A stretch of DNA of 64,000 nucleotides. Source: CAWAYH01 sp963786195 (GTDB lineage Bacteria; Acidobacteriota; Vicinamibacteria; Vicinamibacterales; 2-12-FULL-66-21). Positions 1 through 9,353 of the stretch are shown here, in pieces. How positions within the stretch are numbered: the stretch's first letter is position 1; every line of letters begins with the position of its first letter. Position numbers and translations under genes: made by a program. The stretch spans positions 124,001 to 188,000 of the forward strand of contig CAWAYH010000014.1 in the NCBI GenBank assembly GCA_963786195.1, given 5' to 3'. The notes under the pieces are model-generated. The model saw only the letters and a program-made list of their open reading frames with translations. It ran no database searches and was not told the origin of the DNA.

Positions 1-321
1 CGACCTCGGGACGCTGTGGGAAGCCGAAACGAATCTGCCGTTGCCGCTCGGCATCATCGCAATGAAACGCGAACTCGGGCAGTCACTGGCCGAGGTCCTC
101 GAAGAAGGAATCCGCAAGTCGATTCTGACCGCGCAGGCGCGAGCCCGACCTCTCCGCCGAGTACGTCCGAGACCCACGCGCAGGAGATGGACCCGGAAGT
201 CTGCCGGCGCCACATCGAGCTCTACGTCAACGAGTACTCGGTCAGGCTCGGTGAGGAAGGCGAAGCCGCGATTGCGGAGCTGATGGCGCGCGGCGTCGCT
301 GCCGGCGTCCTGCGACGGTGA
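1..321 (+). CDS. mqnD: 1,4-dihydroxy-6-naphthoate synthase MqnD, C-terminal part
   Basis: This is the 3' end of a gene that begins before the window. The readable protein runs LWEAETNLPLPLG, then a helix with IRKSIL, then HAQEMDPEVCRRHIELYVNE and LGEEG, which is the MqnD C-terminal pattern (futalosine pathway of menaquinone synthesis, cytoplasmic). It is read in three frames: frame 2 to about base 142, frame 3 to about 173, and frame 1 from 175 to the TGA at 319-321. Removing one base at each junction restores PDLSAEYVRD followed by HAQEMD, so two consensus insertions are more likely than a decayed gene. The family call is firm. The state of the gene cannot be settled from this copy. Confidence 0.8.
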   Translation, partial: RPRDAVGSRNESAVAARHHRNETRTRAVTGRGPRRRNPQVDSDRAGASPTSPPSTSETHAQEMDPEVCRRHIELYVNEYSVRLGEEGEAAIAELMARGVAAGVLRR

Positions 322-324
322 TCG

Positions 325-454
325 TGAACGGTGCAGGTGCACCGTGCAGGGTGCACAGTGCGGTGCTGTGCCGGTGCACGGTGCAGCGCGTGCACTTGGG
401 CACCTTGCACAGCACCGCACGTTGCACGGTGCACGGTGCACCTGCACCGCTCTC
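325..454. repeat. GTGCAC-rich hairpin repeat, copy 1
   Basis: Two 39-nt arms, 333-371 and 407-445, are inverted copies with about four mismatches and flank a 35-nt loop that is itself built of GTGCAC words. The element fills the gap between mqnD (+) and the convergent isomerase gene (-), so it could act as a bidirectional 3'-end structure. A related copy lies at 47643-47761. The two share the core GGCACCTTGCACAGCACCGC. Open frames across it are repeat artefacts. Confidence 0.8.
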
Positions 455-457
455 AAC

Positions 458-1443
458 TCAGCGAAGCGCTTCGCGGCAGTAGCGCATACACTTGGCCATT
501 TCGGCCATGCGGTCGGAGCCCTGGGGGACGGGGTATTCGAACTCGATCGTGGCCTGAATCCGCCACTTGTTGTCCCGGATCAGACGCAGCACCTCGACGA
601 TCGGCGTGTCCCCCTCGCCAAACGGGACGTTCGGGCCGTCCTTGAACGTCCGGTCCTTCACATGCACGTGCGTGATCCGATCGTGGTGCTGTGTGATGAA
701 TGGCACCGGTGACGTGGTGTTGCCGGCAATGAAATGACCCAGGTCCACGTTGGCGCCGTTGTATTTTGAGTAGCCGAAGACCGTCTCCCAGTCCAACGGT
801 TTGGTCGCGGCATGGCCGTGATAACCGACCATCATCCTGTGTTTGTCGGCAAACTGGCCGAGCCGCTTCGCGTCCGCGACGGAGATCTCGCACGAGATCG
901 CCCTCGCGCCGAGCGTCCTCGCCAGAGTGAAACAATAGTCGACGACCTCGTCCGTCATCGCGTAGATGCCGTCGAACTTCACGATCTCGATCAGGACGCC
1001 GGCGTCCTCGGTCCTTCTTCCGGAATGCCCGCACCTGATCCATCGACGCGCTGGCCCGCCACTGGCGCAATGCCTCGGCGGCAGCCTTCTGCGCGGCGAC
1101 CTGCTCGGGCGTCGGCATGCCGCGATTCCCGCGCGGCGGAACGAGCGGGGCGGGCAATCCCATGAATGCCTCGACCGGCTGCGATCGCAGTTCGACGGCG
1201 CTGCATCCGAGCTGGAGGCAGTTCTGAAGGATCGCGTCGCCGCTCATCGCGAGGTCGCCGAAGTTGTACGGAACGTTCAGGCCGATCTGGACACCCGCAA
1301 CCTTCGAGTCCGGCTTCTGACGCGGCGACACGATCCCGCAGGCGCGGTCCAGAGACTTGTCGCGGGCAGGCCAGAGCGAGCTTTCCCAATTCGCGTCGCG
1401 TATACAACACAGGATCCTCCGCAGCGATTCGGCCAACCAGCAT
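458..1443 (-). CDS. Sugar phosphate isomerase/epimerase-like TIM-barrel protein, Tat-exported (frameshifted)
   Basis: The protein reads GVQIGLNVPYNFGD, LGCSAVELRSQPVEAF, then KFDGIYAMTDEVVDYC, GYHGHAATKPLDWE, GANVDLGHFIAG, THVHVKDRTFKDGP and TIEFEYPVPQGSD. This is the xylose-isomerase-like (AP endonuclease 2) TIM barrel, with the usual metal-ligand His, Glu and Asp positions. The start at 1443 is chosen because it gives TRRELGKLALA, a twin-arginine signal, so the enzyme is probably periplasmic. One extra base near 1010 splits the barrel, and one or two more indels at about 1330-1380 split the signal from the mature part. Acidobacteria carry many such exported isomerase-fold proteins. The substrate cannot be inferred. 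Confidence 0.75.
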
Positions 1444-1458
1444 GTCCCGTAACGTGGC

Positions 1459-1476
1459 GTCCGGCTCTAGCCGGAC
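1459..1476. repeat. REP-like palindrome GTCCGGCTnnAGCCGGAC
   Basis: The 18-nt sequence GTCCGGCTCTAGCCGGAC is a near-perfect palindrome in the divergent gap between the isomerase gene and the DapA-family gene. A partial half (TTAGCCGGGC) follows. The same palindrome occurs twice more inside the GH95 gene at 37916-37933 and 37949-37966, so it is a dispersed repeat and not a local operator. Confidence 0.7.
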
Positions 1477-1512
1477 ATCTTAGCCGGGCTTCTTTGGTAG
1501 ACTCCGTCCACC

Positions 1513-2451
1513 ATGCCTCTCGAGCCGTTACCTCTGCAGAACCTCAGAGGCGTGTACGCCGTCCCGCCGCTGCCCCGCAAGCCCGACGCGCGTCGCAGCC
1601 TCGACCTCGACGCGGCGGAGCGCGTGGCGCGGCACATCAGCGAGGGCGGCATCACTCGTTTTCTCTATGGCGGGAACGCGTTCCTCTATCACATCACGCT
1701 CGGCGAGTATGAGGACCTCGCGGCGTGGCTGGCAGACTTCCCCGCTTCACGATGGGCCATTCCAAGCCTGGGTCCATCATTCGGACGCGCGCTGGATCAG
1801 GCGTGCATCCTGCGGCGGCATGCGTTCTCCGCGGCAATGCTGCTGCCCTGCAGCGACCCGCGCGACGCGCTCGGTATGGAAGCCGGCGTTCGCGAGATCG
1901 CGGCGGCCGCCGGCATGCCACTCATCATTTATCTGAAGTCCGAAGATGGCTTCGGCGCGGACAAAGAGCGGGGCCTCGACGCGATCGGGCGGCTGGTCGA
2001 CTCCGGCGTGTGTCCGGCAATCAAGTACGCCATCGTACGGGACGATCCGGCGCGCGACGGCTACCTCGACGGATTGCTGCGCCGAGTGGATCGCTCCCGC
2101 GTCATCAGCGGCATGGGCGAGCGGCCCGCCGTCGTGCACCTGCGGGACGTCGCGCTCGGGGGCCTGACGACCGGCTCCGGGTGCATCGCTCCACGGCGCT
2201 GTCAATCGCTCTTCGAAGCATGCGATCGAAAAGACTGGGCGCTCGCTGAACAGGTACGGGCCGACTTCATGCCGCTCGAGGATCTGCGCGACGGCTGGGG
2301 TCCCGCGCGCGTCCTCCATCACGCGACGGAACTGGCCGGCATTGCACCCACGGGGCCGATTCCACCGTACGTCTCGCCGCTGGACGAAGACCAGTTGCGG
2401 CAGCTTGCGCCTGTGGCGGTATCCCTCAGGACACTAGAAGCTGTCTCATGA
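1513..2451 (+). CDS. DapA-family aldolase/dehydratase
   Basis: A 312-residue protein of the dihydrodipicolinate synthase/N-acetylneuraminate lyase family, a class I (Schiff-base) TIM barrel. The candidate lysine is K171 in PAIKYAIVRDD, with the partner tyrosine Y140 in LIIYLKSED. The GGNAFLYH segment near residue 53 takes the place of the usual GTTGE loop. Members next to sugar-acid dehydratases usually cleave or dehydrate 2-keto-3-deoxy sugar acids, and an IlvD/Edd-type dehydratase lies downstream on the same strand. A 2-keto-3-deoxy-pentonate or -hexonate role is therefore the best inference; amino-acid biosynthesis is unlikely. The gene is intact. The start lacks a strong ribosome binding site. 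Confidence 0.75.
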   Translation: MPLEPLPLQNLRGVYAVPPLPRKPDARRSLDLDAAERVARHISEGGITRFLYGGNAFLYHITLGEYEDLAAWLADFPASRWAIPSLGPSFGRALDQACILRRHAFSAAMLLPCSDPRDALGMEAGVREIAAAAGMPLIIYLKSEDGFGADKERGLDAIGRLVDSGVCPAIKYAIVRDDPARDGYLDGLLRRVDRSRVISGMGERPAVVHLRDVALGGLTTGSGCIAPRRCQSLFEACDRKDWALAEQVRADFMPLEDLRDGWGPARVLHHATELAGIAPTGPIPPYVSPLDEDQLRQLAPVAVSLRTLEAVS

Positions 2452-2520
2452 ACCTGACTACCTGGTTCCACGGTGCGAGCGAGCATGGCGAGCGAGCCAC
2501 GCGAGCGGAGCGCGCCGGCG

Positions 2521-2613
2521 CCCTTCGACTTCGCTCAGGGCGTGGTGAGCATAGTCGAACCACGAAGCGCGCGAGAGAGCGTGTGGGGGAGTCCGAGGGG
2601 CAAAGCCCCTCGG
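2521..2613. repeat. Intergenic repeat with two hairpins between aldolase and dehydratase genes
   Basis: The first hairpin pairs TTCGACT (2524-2530) with AGTCGAA (2553-2559). The second, at 2593-2613, is a perfect 9-bp stem, CCGAGGGGC/GCCCCTCGG, around AAA. Neither is followed by a T run, so this is not a classic intrinsic terminator. The surrounding 2452-2626 gap is low-complexity GCGAGC sequence with no gene. Confidence 0.55.
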
Positions 2614-2626
2614 ATAGACTCGACGC

Positions 2627-4364
2627 ATGAGCGCGACTCGACCCAGGAAGACACCCGCAGACCTGCGCAGCTACCGATGGTTCGGCCGCGACGACCTGCA
2701 ATCGTGGGGCCACCGGTCGCGCGCGAAGCAGTCGGGATTCTCGACCGAAGACCTCACCGGAAAGCCGGTCATCGCCATCCTCAACACCTGGAGCGACGTG
2801 AACCCGTGCCACGCGCACTTCCGGCTTCGCGCCGAGGAGATCAAGCGCGGCGTCTGGCAGGCCGGCGGCGTCCCGATGGAAATCCCGCTCCTGACGCTCG
2901 GCGAGATGTTCATGAAGCCGACGACGATGCTCTATCGCAACCTGCTGGCGATGGAGGCGGAGGAGGCGCTGCGATCCTACCCGGCGGACGGCGCGGTGCT
3001 GATGGGCGGCTGCGACAAGACGGTCCCCGCGCTCATCATGGGCGCCACCAGCATGAACCTGCCGGCGATCTTCGTCCCGGCCGGCCCGATGCTCCGCGGA
3101 CACTGGCGCGGGCAGACGCTCGGCTCCGGCACGGACGGCTGGAAGTACTGGGCGGAGCGGCGCGCGGGCAGACTCGACGAGTGCTCGTGGCGCGAGATGG
3201 AGGACGGAATCGCCCGCTCCTTCGGCACGTGCATGACGATGGGCACGGCGTCGACGATGGGCGCGGCGGCCGACGCGCTCGGCATGACGCTGCCCGGCGC
3301 ATCGTCCATTCCGGCGTCCGATTCGGCGCACGCCCGGATGGCGGTCGCCGCGGGCCGCCGCAGCGTCGAGATGGTGTGGGAGGACCTGCGGCCACGCGAC
3401 ATCCTGACGACCCCGGCGTTCGAGAATGCGGTGACTGCGACGATGTCGCTGGGCGGATCGACGAACGCGATCATCCACCTGATCGCGATGGCGGGCCGCG
3501 CGGGCGCCCGGCTCGATCTGGATCGCTTCGACGCACTCTCGCGACGTACGCCGTTTCTCGCAAACATCCGGCCGTCCGGCCAGTTCCTGATGGAGGACTT
3601 CTTCTACGCGGGCGGTCTTCGCGGGACGCTCGACCGGCTGCGCGAGCTGCTGAATACCGATTGCATCACCGTGAACGGCCGCCGCCTCGCCGAGAACCTG
3701 GAAGGCGCGGACGTGTTCAACAACGACGTCATCGCGACGCGGGAGGCGCCGCTGGGGTCCGAGGGTGGCGTCGCGGTGCTTCGCGGGAATCTCGCGCCCG
3801 ACGGCGCCGTCATCAAGCACACCGCGGCGGAACCGTCGTCTGCTGAAGCACGTCGGTCCGGCCGTCGTCTTCCGCAACTACAACGACCTCGAGGCGAGGA
3901 TCGACGATCCCGCGCTGCCCGTCACGGCCGACTCGGTGCTCGTCCTCCAGGACGCGGGTCCGCTCGGCGCGCCCGGCATGCCCGAGTGGGGCATGCTGCC
4001 GATCCCGAAGAAGCTGCTCGCGCAGGGCGTCAGGGACATGGTGCGCATCTCGGATGCACGCATGAGCGGGACGAGTTACGGCGCGTGCGTGCTGCACGTG
4101 GCGCCGGAGTCGTTCGTCGGCGGTCCGCTCGCATTCGTGCGCGACGGAGATCTGATCGAGCTGGACGTCCCCGGCCGGCGGCTCGAGCTGCGTGTGTCGG
4201 ACGAGGAGCTCGCGCGGCGGCGCTCAGGATGGACGCGGCGCGAGGTGGCGTACCCGCGCGGGTTCGGCCACATGTACGCCCGCCACGTGACGCAGGCGAA
4301 TCAGGGATGTGATTTCGATTTTCTCGAGGGCACCGAGGCGATCGCCGAGCCGGAGATTCACTGA
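2627..4364 (+). CDS. IlvD/Edd-family sugar-acid dehydratase (arabinonate/xylonate type), frameshifted
   Basis: About 578 residues once a single extra base near 3836 is removed. The N-terminal part ends with VIKHTAAEP and continues in another frame as LLKHVGPAVVFRNYNDLE. The three cysteines that bind the Fe-S cluster in pentonate dehydratases are present: C61 (VNPCHAHF), C129 (GGCDKT) and C202 (GTCMTMGTAS). This spacing fits L-arabinonate/D-xylonate dehydratases better than true IlvD. The C-terminal swivel domain has MSGTSYGACVLHVAPE. The enzyme would convert an aldonate to its 2-keto-3-deoxy acid in the cytoplasm, feeding the DapA-family enzyme upstream. The exact sugar acid (arabinonate, xylonate or a hexonate) is not decided by sequence alone. 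Confidence 0.85.
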
Positions 4365-4375
4365 ATCGTCATTGC

Positions 4376-4545
4376 ACATTCGTTGATTGGGGACTGGGTG
4401 ATTAATTGTTCGATTGAAGATGGTTGATTGAAGATGCATTCGGAGATTGCGGATTAGCAATCACCAATCTCCGAATCAATCTCCAATCATCAATCTCCAA
4501 TCTCCAATCAATCTCCCAATCCCCAATCAACGAATCTCCAATGCA
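4376..4545. repeat. AATCTCCAATC-type low-complexity repeat with long inverted arms
   Basis: The gap is built of variants of AATCTCC and GATTGGGG. The left part (TCGTTGATTGGGGACTGGG) matches the reverse complement of the right end (CCCAATCCCCAATCAACGA), and a nested stem pairs CGGAGATTG with CAATCTCCG at about 4440-4473. The whole segment can fold into one long, AT-richer hairpin between convergent genes. No gene is seen. Confidence 0.7.
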
Positions 4546-4552
4546 AGTATCT

Positions 4553-5590
4553 TCAGAAGCCCTTCGTCTTGAGCCGGACGCGCATCAGGTACATGTCCGC
4601 GGTCATGTAGAGCGTGGCGCCGTCATCGCCGAACGCGCAGTTGCTGGTCGCCTGGCCCGTCAGGATCGTTCCCAGGTGCTTCCCTTCGGGTGAGATCACC
4701 AGCACCCCGCCCGGTCCCGTCGCGAAGAGGTTGCCGATGCGGTCGACCTTCAACCCGTCCGGCAGTCCGGCCCTCGTCTTCACCATGCGCGTCGCATCGA
4801 ACAGCACGCGGCCCGCACCGAGCGTTCCGTCCGGCTTCATGTCGAACACTCGCCAGATGGCGGCTTGCGGATCGGACTGTGCGACGTAGAGGCGCTTCTC
4901 GTCGGGCGAGAATGCGAGCCCGTTGGGTCGCGTCATGTCGCGGGTCAGGAGGCTGACCACGCCGTTCGTGGCGCGGCGGTAAACGCCCTGATACGGGATC
5001 TCGCGAGCGGGATCGTCGAACTGCTTGACCATCCCGTACGGCGGATCCGTGAAGTACAACTCTCCGTTGCTGTGGATCACGGCGTCGTTCGGACTGTTGA
5101 AGCGTTTGCCCTCGAAGCGATCGGCGAGCGTGGTGAATTTCGGCTGGGGATTGGCGAGCGGCGCCTCCATGCGAACCACACGACGGTCGCCGTGCTGGCA
5201 GATGACCAGCCGGCCGAGCTTGTCGACCGTCAGCCCGTTCGATCCCATCTCGCCGCCGCGCGGCGTCGAGCCCGTATAGCCCGACGGCTTGAGATACGGC
5301 CTGGCGCCTTCTCCCTGCTTCCAGCGGAAGATGACGTTCTGAGGAACGTCGGAAAAGAGCACGTATCCGCCGTCCTTGATCCAGACCGGCCCTTCGCTCC
5401 AGTCGTAGCCCTCGGCGAGGATCTCGATCTTCTCATCGGGAGCAATCAGTTGATCCAGCGCCGGGTCGAGCCGCTCGATGCGTGGCGCGCCGCCTGTTTG
5501 AGACATCGTGCCGGAAGCCATCGAGCCCACAGTATGCATCAGTCCGATCATCACGGGACACAAGACGGCCGCTGACAGCGTCTTCGACAT
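4553..5590 (-). CDS. SMP-30/gluconolactonase-family lactonase, secreted
   Basis: A six-bladed propeller of the SMP-30/gluconolactonase/LRE family. Candidate metal ligands are the Glu of DWSEGPVW, the Asn of TRPNGLAFSPDE and the Asp of GLPDGLKVDRIGN, and a further loop reads FNSPNDAV. The start at 5590 (MSKTL) is chosen over 5602 because GAGGAGACCC lies just before it. A hydrophobic N-terminus of about 25 residues suggests export. Members hydrolyse sugar lactones. With the neighbouring sugar-acid dehydratase it could supply an aldonate, and it is the only lactonase candidate in the window for the fucose pathway, though a periplasmic location would not suit that job. Confidence 0.8.
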   Translation of the reverse strand: MSKTLSAAVLCPVMIGLMHTVGSMASGTMSQTGGAPRIERLDPALDQLIAPDEKIEILAEGYDWSEGPVWIKDGGYVLFSDVPQNVIFRWKQGEGARPYLKPSGYTGSTPRGGEMGSNGLTVDKLGRLVICQHGDRRVVRMEAPLANPQPKFTTLADRFEGKRFNSPNDAVIHSNGELYFTDPPYGMVKQFDDPAREIPYQGVYRRATNGVVSLLTRDMTRPNGLAFSPDEKRLYVAQSDPQAAIWRVFDMKPDGTLGAGRVLFDATRMVKTRAGLPDGLKVDRIGNLFATGPGGVLVISPEGKHLGTILTGQATSNCAFGDDGATLYMTADMYLMRVRLKTKGF

Positions 5591-5687
5591 GGGTCTCCTC
5601 AAAAGAAAGGCCGGGGCTATACTGCCCCGGCCCCATCATGACTCAAAACCCGGCGACTCCGCGCCTCGCACGGGCCGCTGGCCCGGC

Positions 5688-8600
5688 TCAAAAGATGAAC
5701 TTCGCGGCCAGCTGGATGTCCCGCGGCAGGTTGGCCTGGCTCGTGACCTTGCCAAAGTCCGCGTTCGTCGGATCCGTGTTCGGGTTGCTGAAGATCGGAT
5801 GATTGAAGGCGTTCAGCAACTCGATGTGGAACTGCGCGCGCAGACGGTCGTTGAAGCGAACCTGCTTGATGAACGACATGTCCCACAGGTTGAGCCCCTG
5901 GCTGCGAAGGCCCGGCACCCGCGACGGAAAGTAGCGGATGTTGTTCGCAAGCCGGATCCGCTGGTCGGCCCGCTGTAAGGCCGGGCTGTCGACGCCATTG
6001 GCCTGGACAGGCGCGTCATGGAAATAGAAGCCGCTGATGTCGAAGACCGGGAGGTTCGTGTCGCCTTTGAAGTTGGTCTTCAGACTGTTCAGATCGCCGT
6101 CGAAGTAGATGTTCCGGTCATGGAAGCTGATGGGCCGGCCGCTCTGAAGCTGCCCGATAGCCTGCACGCTCCAACCACCAATCAATCCATCCACCAGCCG
6201 GTTCACGTCGCTCGCCCACCGTCGTCCTTGTCCGAAGGGGAGCTCGAGGATGCCGCTGAACACAAACCGATGCGGCACATCCGCCTCGGACAAGCGCTCT
6301 TCGTACTCGGTGTCGGTCGGATTCAGCAGGAACACGCGCTCGGTGAACTTCGACCACGTGTACCCCGCCAGAACGGTGTATCCGTGCGTGAAGCGCTTCT
6401 CTATCTTGAATTGCGCCGAGTTGTAGCGGCTAGTGCCGTCAGAGTTCCAAGTGCGAACGTTCAGCAGGTGGGGATATTGACGCAGGAGCTGCAGGCGTTG
6501 GACGGTAGCACCATTGATGCCCGTGCCGGGAAGAAGACCCGCAAACGGGTTCGGCACCGTGCCTGTGAGGAAATTGATAACGGCCTGATCACGCTGCCGG
6601 CTCGTCGATAGATACTGAGCCGGCACGAAGTTCAGATCGATCTCTCCCGCGGCGCCGCCACCCCCCGTCGTCAGATCCCAGCCCCGGCTGCCGACGTATC
6701 CGGCTTCGACCAGCCATTGACCCGGCAGCTCGCGCTGCACGCCGATCGTGTAGCGCATGTTCTGAGCGTCGCTCCAGTCGATCGGCGCGAAGCGGCTGAT
6801 GTCCTGACCCAGGAACGTGTTCGCGCCGAGCGACGCCCCTGCCGGCTGCAGGATGCCATCGGCATAGGGGTTCGTCAGGTTGGCCCGGAACGTGAGCCCC
6901 GTGTCCTGGGTCACCACAATCGGCGTGGTTTGAGAGAAACCGGGCTGGAAGTTGCCGAAAATGATGTGCGGCACCGTGTAGATGCCCCAGCCGCCGCGGA
7001 CAACCGTTCTCGAGTCGAGTGCGTAGGCGAAACCGGCGCGGGGCTGGAGGTTGTTGCCGTCGGCGTCAAAAAATCCGGGGGTGCTGTCCGACGCGAACTG
7101 GAGGCCGCCGCGGACGTTGAATGCCGCAGGTGAAACCTCCGGAATCGGGTTCCGGGCGTAAGCCGCCTCAGCCGCCGCCTCAATGCTCACGGCGGCATTT
7201 GAATCGAACCCTCGCACGTTCCGGTTCTCTGAGTCGGAGGTTGCCTTCTCGTACTCGTACCGAAGTCCGAGGTTGAGGGTCAGCTTGTCGGTGATTCGCC
7301 AATCATCCTGGACAAACACGGCGTTGTACCACGTCCGGTTCAGACGCTCGGCGTTGCGTGCCAGCGATCCGCCGGTTGGAATCCCCAGGAGGAAGCTGGC
7401 GAAATCCTGACCGAAGAGATCGGCCGACGTGCTGGACTGCCGCGTGAAGTTCCCTCGGAACGTATAGCTGCCGGCCACCGCCCCCGGCTCGCTGCCCTCC
7501 TCCCGGTAGAGCCGCATGTCGTAGCCCACACGCACCGAGTGCTTGCCCAGCATGCGCGTGAAGGTCGGCTGCACCGAGTATATGCTGTGAATGGTCGTGG
7601 CGGCGATGTTGTCGCCGAGATCCGTGAATTGATCGAAGTCGAAGACCGGAAAGTACTGCGCCCCCTGAAAGTAACTGACGGTCGTCGGCGAGAATCCCAG
7701 ACTAGCCGGTTCGAACACCCCCTCGTGCTGCCGGATGTTCGGCTCCTGGAAACGCTGCCAGCCCGCGCGCACGTTCCATAGCGAGTTGGCACTCCGTGTG
7801 TAGACATGGTCGACCGTGATCCCGTCATTCTTGCGAATCAGGAAGTTACCCCTGGGGATCACGCCGCTGACGTCGCCGAAAATCGCGTTGCGCGCTTCGG
7901 TACGGTCGTTCCGCGTATAGCGGATGAACATCTGCTGCTTGTCGGTGAGCCGGTGATCGCCGCGCACCGAAATCGAGTAGAAGTCGTCGGTCCGCGGGTT
8001 GGTGGAGAAGAAATTGTTGCGCCCCTGAGAGTCGGCTGGCGTGTTGGCCGCCGGAAAGTACCGTAACGCTTCGCGCGCGACAGGATTGATCATCCCGTTC
8101 GGAATGATGTTGCCCTGGAATGGGGTCCGGACGACGGTATTGCCCTGTTGCGTGGCGGTGGTCGGGTTGTAGATCGTGATGCCCTGCGCCAGGAGCGCCG
8201 AAAAGTCCCCGCCGCGCATGGCGTCGGTCGGCACGGTCTGGAACAGCGGCTCGGGGAACTCGTCGTACAGCCATTCAATCGCGCCGAAGAAGAAGGTGCG
8301 ATCCCGGCCGTTGTACAGCGACGGCAGCCGAATCGGCCCACCCAGATGGCCGCCAAACCGATCGTAGCCGAGCGTCGGTTTTTCTCTGCCGCTCCGGTTG
8401 ACAAAGAAATCGGTAGCCGACCGCGATTCGTCGCGGGAGTAGTAGTAGCCCTCGCCCTTAAGCAGATTGGTCCCGCTCTTGAGCGTCACGTTCACGTTGG
8501 CGCCGGCGGTGTGCCCGTCGGCCGCATCGAAGTTGGCCGTCTCGACCTTGAATTCCTGCACCGCGCCTGCCGGCGGCACGAACGCGACACGACGCCCGCT

Positions 8601-9230
8601 CGTCATGTTGGGTGAGCCATCGAGGGTGAACTCGTTGCCACCGCTGGCGCCGTCAGCGACGATGGCCGATGAACCCGCATTGTCGAACGGACGGGAAAAG
8701 AGAAGATCGCCCGTGTAGGCGATTCCTGGCACGAACCTCGACAGGACGAACGGGTTCCCGTCGGACAGCGGCAGCATCGAAATCCGCTTCGCGTCGACGA
8801 CCTGACCGGAGTTCGCCGTGCTCATTTCGAGCATCGGCGATTCCGCAACGACCGAGACGGTCTCTTCCAACTGCCCCACGGCAAGGCCCAAATCGAGTGT
8901 GATGCGATCGCCGACGCGGACCTCGATGCCCTCGCGCACCAATTTCTTGAAGCCCGACAGTTCCACCGTCACTCGGTAGGCTCCCGGGGCGAGGTACAGA
9001 ATCGTGTAGCCCCCCTCGCTGTCGGTAGTCGTGGCCGAGGGGACATTCGTCGCCACATTCGTGGCAGTGACGGTCGCGCCGGGCAAGCGCCCGCCAGAGG
9101 CGTCCGTGATGCGCCCCGTGATGGCGCCCCGGAAATCCTGAGCTCGCGCCACCGGCGACAGTGCACAGGCGATGGCTACGACCAGGAGCAGGCGGAGATT
9201 CCCTTTGAATCGCGCACGTGGCTGGTTCAT
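5688..9230 (-). CDS. TonB-dependent receptor (Oar-like), outer membrane
   Basis: An intact protein of about 1180 residues. It has a Sec signal ending ALSPVARA-Q, a carboxypeptidase-regulatory-like beta-sandwich (GAITGRITDASGGRLPGATV), a plug (VVDAKRISMLPLSDGNPFVLSRF) and a long beta-barrel ending AAKFIF with the C-terminal Phe typical of outer-membrane proteins. Such receptors import oligosaccharides or other large ligands with TonB energy. The start at 9230 (MNQ) is preferred because GGGAGAAGTC precedes it. It lies divergent from the Nramp-like transporter, and the gap holds an 18-bp operator-like sequence shared with the receptor at 22.7 kb. No SusD-like partner is seen, as is usual for acidobacterial receptors. 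Confidence 0.9.
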   Translation of the reverse strand: MNQPRARFKGNLRLLLVVAIACALSPVARAQDFRGAITGRITDASGGRLPGATVTATNVATNVPSATTTDSEGGYTILYLAPGAYRVTVELSGFKKLVREGIEVRVGDRITLDLGLAVGQLEETVSVVAESPMLEMSTANSGQVVDAKRISMLPLSDGNPFVLSRFVPGIAYTGDLLFSRPFDNAGSSAIVADGASGGNEFTLDGSPNMTSGRRVAFVPPAGAVQEFKVETANFDAADGHTAGANVNVTLKSGTNLLKGEGYYYSRDESRSATDFFVNRSGREKPTLGYDRFGGHLGGPIRLPSLYNGRDRTFFFGAIEWLYDEFPEPLFQTVPTDAMRGGDFSALLAQGITIYNPTTATQQGNTVVRTPFQGNIIPNGMINPVAREALRYFPAANTPADSQGRNNFFSTNPRTDDFYSISVRGDHRLTDKQQMFIRYTRNDRTEARNAIFGDVSGVIPRGNFLIRKNDGITVDHVYTRSANSLWNVRAGWQRFQEPNIRQHEGVFEPASLGFSPTTVSYFQGAQYFPVFDFDQFTDLGDNIAATTIHSIYSVQPTFTRMLGKHSVRVGYDMRLYREEGSEPGAVAGSYTFRGNFTRQSSTSADLFGQDFASFLLGIPTGGSLARNAERLNRTWYNAVFVQDDWRITDKLTLNLGLRYEYEKATSDSENRNVRGFDSNAAVSIEAAAEAAYARNPIPEVSPAAFNVRGGLQFASDSTPGFFDADGNNLQPRAGFAYALDSRTVVRGGWGIYTVPHIIFGNFQPGFSQTTPIVVTQDTGLTFRANLTNPYADGILQPAGASLGANTFLGQDISRFAPIDWSDAQNMRYTIGVQRELPGQWLVEAGYVGSRGWDLTTGGGGAAGEIDLNFVPAQYLSTSRQRDQAVINFLTGTVPNPFAGLLPGTGINGATVQRLQLLRQYPHLLNVRTWNSDGTSRYNSAQFKIEKRFTHGYTVLAGYTWSKFTERVFLLNPTDTEYEERLSEADVPHRFVFSGILELPFGQGRRWASDVNRLVDGLIGGWSVQAIGQLQSGRPISFHDRNIYFDGDLNSLKTNFKGDTNLPVFDISGFYFHDAPVQANGVDSPALQRADQRIRLANNIRYFPSRVPGLRSQGLNLWDMSFIKQVRFNDRLRAQFHIELLNAFNHPIFSNPNTDPTNADFGKVTSQANLPRDIQLAAKFIF

Positions 9231-9353
9231 GACTTCTCCCATCTGAAGGTCAGCCGCCGGTTGATTCGAGAGACGAGTGGCCAGAGCAGCCGCGGGGCCT
9301 CGCCGGAGGAGGAAGTCGGCGTGCGCCGCCGGACGGGGGACGTGATACTACAC

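Noticed and set aside
331..712. Open frames across the GTGCAC hairpin
   Set aside because: They are translations of the low-complexity repeat, rich in Cys/Thr/His, and run antisense into the isomerase gene.
2593..2613. Intrinsic terminator at CCGAGGGGCAAAGCCCCTCGG
   Set aside because: The stem is perfect but no T run follows, and it lies just before a co-directional gene. It was kept only as a repeat hairpin.
2426..3877. A 483-residue open frame on the minus strand
   Set aside because: It is antisense to the IlvD/Edd-type dehydratase with its three conserved cysteines. No domain is visible.
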